From Cyanobacteria bacterium UBA8803 (GTDB lineage: Bacteria; Cyanobacteriota; Cyanobacteriia; Cyanobacteriales; Coleofasciculaceae): DNA of 16,734 nucleotides. The position numbers and the translations under genes are program-made. Positions 16,151-16,734 of the stretch are shown here, one piece after another (position 1 is the stretch's first letter; every line of letters begins with the position of its first letter). The DNA lies in the NCBI GenBank assembly GCA_003505715.1, contig DNXU01000191.1, forward strand, positions 1 to 16,734, read 5' to 3'. The notes beneath the pieces are model-generated. The model saw nothing but the letters and a program-made list of their open reading frames with translations. It ran no database searches and was not told the DNA's origin.

Positions 16151-16666
16151 GTGATGTTAGCCAAACGCCAAAATTCCTACGAAGCGGATTTCGCGAAATC
16201 CTCTAATCCGCAAAACATCGCCTCAACTGACGCCAGAGTCGAAAGGACTCCCGTGAGAGGAACTGAGGCGTTAGCTCCCATAACTGAGCCAGTAGGGAGA
16301 GTCAGGGAAAAAGTGATCTCGGTTAACTTTGCCAATCTTGCTAAATCTCCACCCAAAACTCCTTGGCCAGATTACGAAGAGTTTTTCCCGACTACCGAGG
16401 TAGAAGCCACAGAACCCATCGCCACACTAACTCCTGCCTTAGTGAACCGTCGCTGTTATTGGCTCAAGTACTGGCCTTCTAACCAAGTCTTCCGCATTAA
16501 AGAGGTTAACCCAGAAAACAATACAGTATATTTAAACCTAATTTACCGTTGGGTTAATGCCACGAATATCAAGCTACTGAAAGCACGCACCCCAACTCGC
16601 CCTCCTAAGGATATTGAACTTCCTGACCTGACTGAATCTTTAGAGGAGGAAGAACTAGACTTTTAG
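16151..16666 (+). CDS. Small cyanobacterial hypothetical protein
   Basis: I do not recognise this protein of 171 residues (170 if it starts at ATG 16154 rather than GTG 16151). Residues 1-90 are polar and probably disordered, rich in Ala, Pro, Thr, Glu and Arg. Residues about 95-145 form a compact block, LVNRRCYWLKYWPSNQVFRI then NTVYLNLIYRWVNATNIKLL, with alternating hydrophobic positions. This suggests a small beta-barrel or SH3-like fold in which a Lys/Arg/Trp surface could bind nucleic acid or a peptide. The tail is strongly acidic (ESLEEEELDF). No signal peptide or membrane helix is visible. No strong Shine-Dalgarno precedes it. It stands alone on the plus strand, divergent from the deacetylase. 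It looks like a real gene because of its length and biased composition, but its function is unknown. Confidence 0.65.
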   Translation: MMLAKRQNSYEADFAKSSNPQNIASTDARVERTPVRGTEALAPITEPVGRVREKVISVNFANLAKSPPKTPWPDYEEFFPTTEVEATEPIATLTPALVNRRCYWLKYWPSNQVFRIKEVNPENNTVYLNLIYRWVNATNIKLLKARTPTRPPKDIELPDLTESLEEEELDF

Positions 16667-16734
16667 GCAAGTCTTTCCCACTCAGGGCGGGTTTTGGAAA
16701 AAAGTTATGGGTAATACCAAATCCGACTCGATAA

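Overview
The window comes from a cyanobacterium. Octamer GCGATCGC palindromes (the HIP1 element that is abundant in many cyanobacterial genomes) recur along it, for example at 363, 395, 833, 2406 and 9885. It also carries a magnesium-chelatase H-type gene, a CRISPR repeat resembling those of cyanobacteria, and a GGTGCGTTA/TAACGCACC hairpin of a kind common in cyanobacterial intergenic DNA. I cannot name a genus from the sequence.

Layout, left to right. (1) 1-1055, minus: the 5' part of rlmN, running off the left edge. (2) 1206-2963, plus: argS, divergent from rlmN across 150 bp. (3) 3188-6887, minus: a two-gene unit, first an ORC/Cdc6-like AAA+ ATPase, then 4 bp later a large protein with an N-terminal NTPase-like domain lacking a visible Walker A and about 14 TPR repeats. 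This is the least explained pair and a candidate for an uncharacterised sensing or defence-like system. (4) 7110-7549, minus: a decayed cyanobacterial gene broken by an apparent internal deletion and a one-base frameshift. (5) 7656-9770, minus: a tight four-gene operon of ECF sigma factor, membrane anti-sigma candidate, exported Spy/CpxP-like protein and YqiA-like esterase, with a good ECF-type promoter upstream of the sigma gene. (6) 9838-10391: leader and a three-spacer CRISPR array read on the plus strand, with no cas genes in view. (7) 10564-15672, minus: a ChlH-family chelatase large subunit preceded by a membrane-anchored NodB-type polysaccharide deacetylase. (8) 15673-16150: gene-free DNA with short repeats. 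(9) 16151-16666, plus: an unrecognised small protein.

How the parts relate. rlmN and argS are translation housekeeping. The sigma/anti-sigma/Spy-like/esterase operon looks like a self-regulated envelope-stress unit. The intergenic region between this operon and the CRISPR array appears to hold two divergent promoters: an ECF-type one to the left for the sigma operon and a housekeeping-type one to the right for the leader and array. The leader contains an 11-base motif three times (one copy inverted), which forms a stem near the predicted 5' end of the array transcript. The ATPase and TPR genes are almost certainly co-transcribed and probably act together. Nothing in the window states what they act on.
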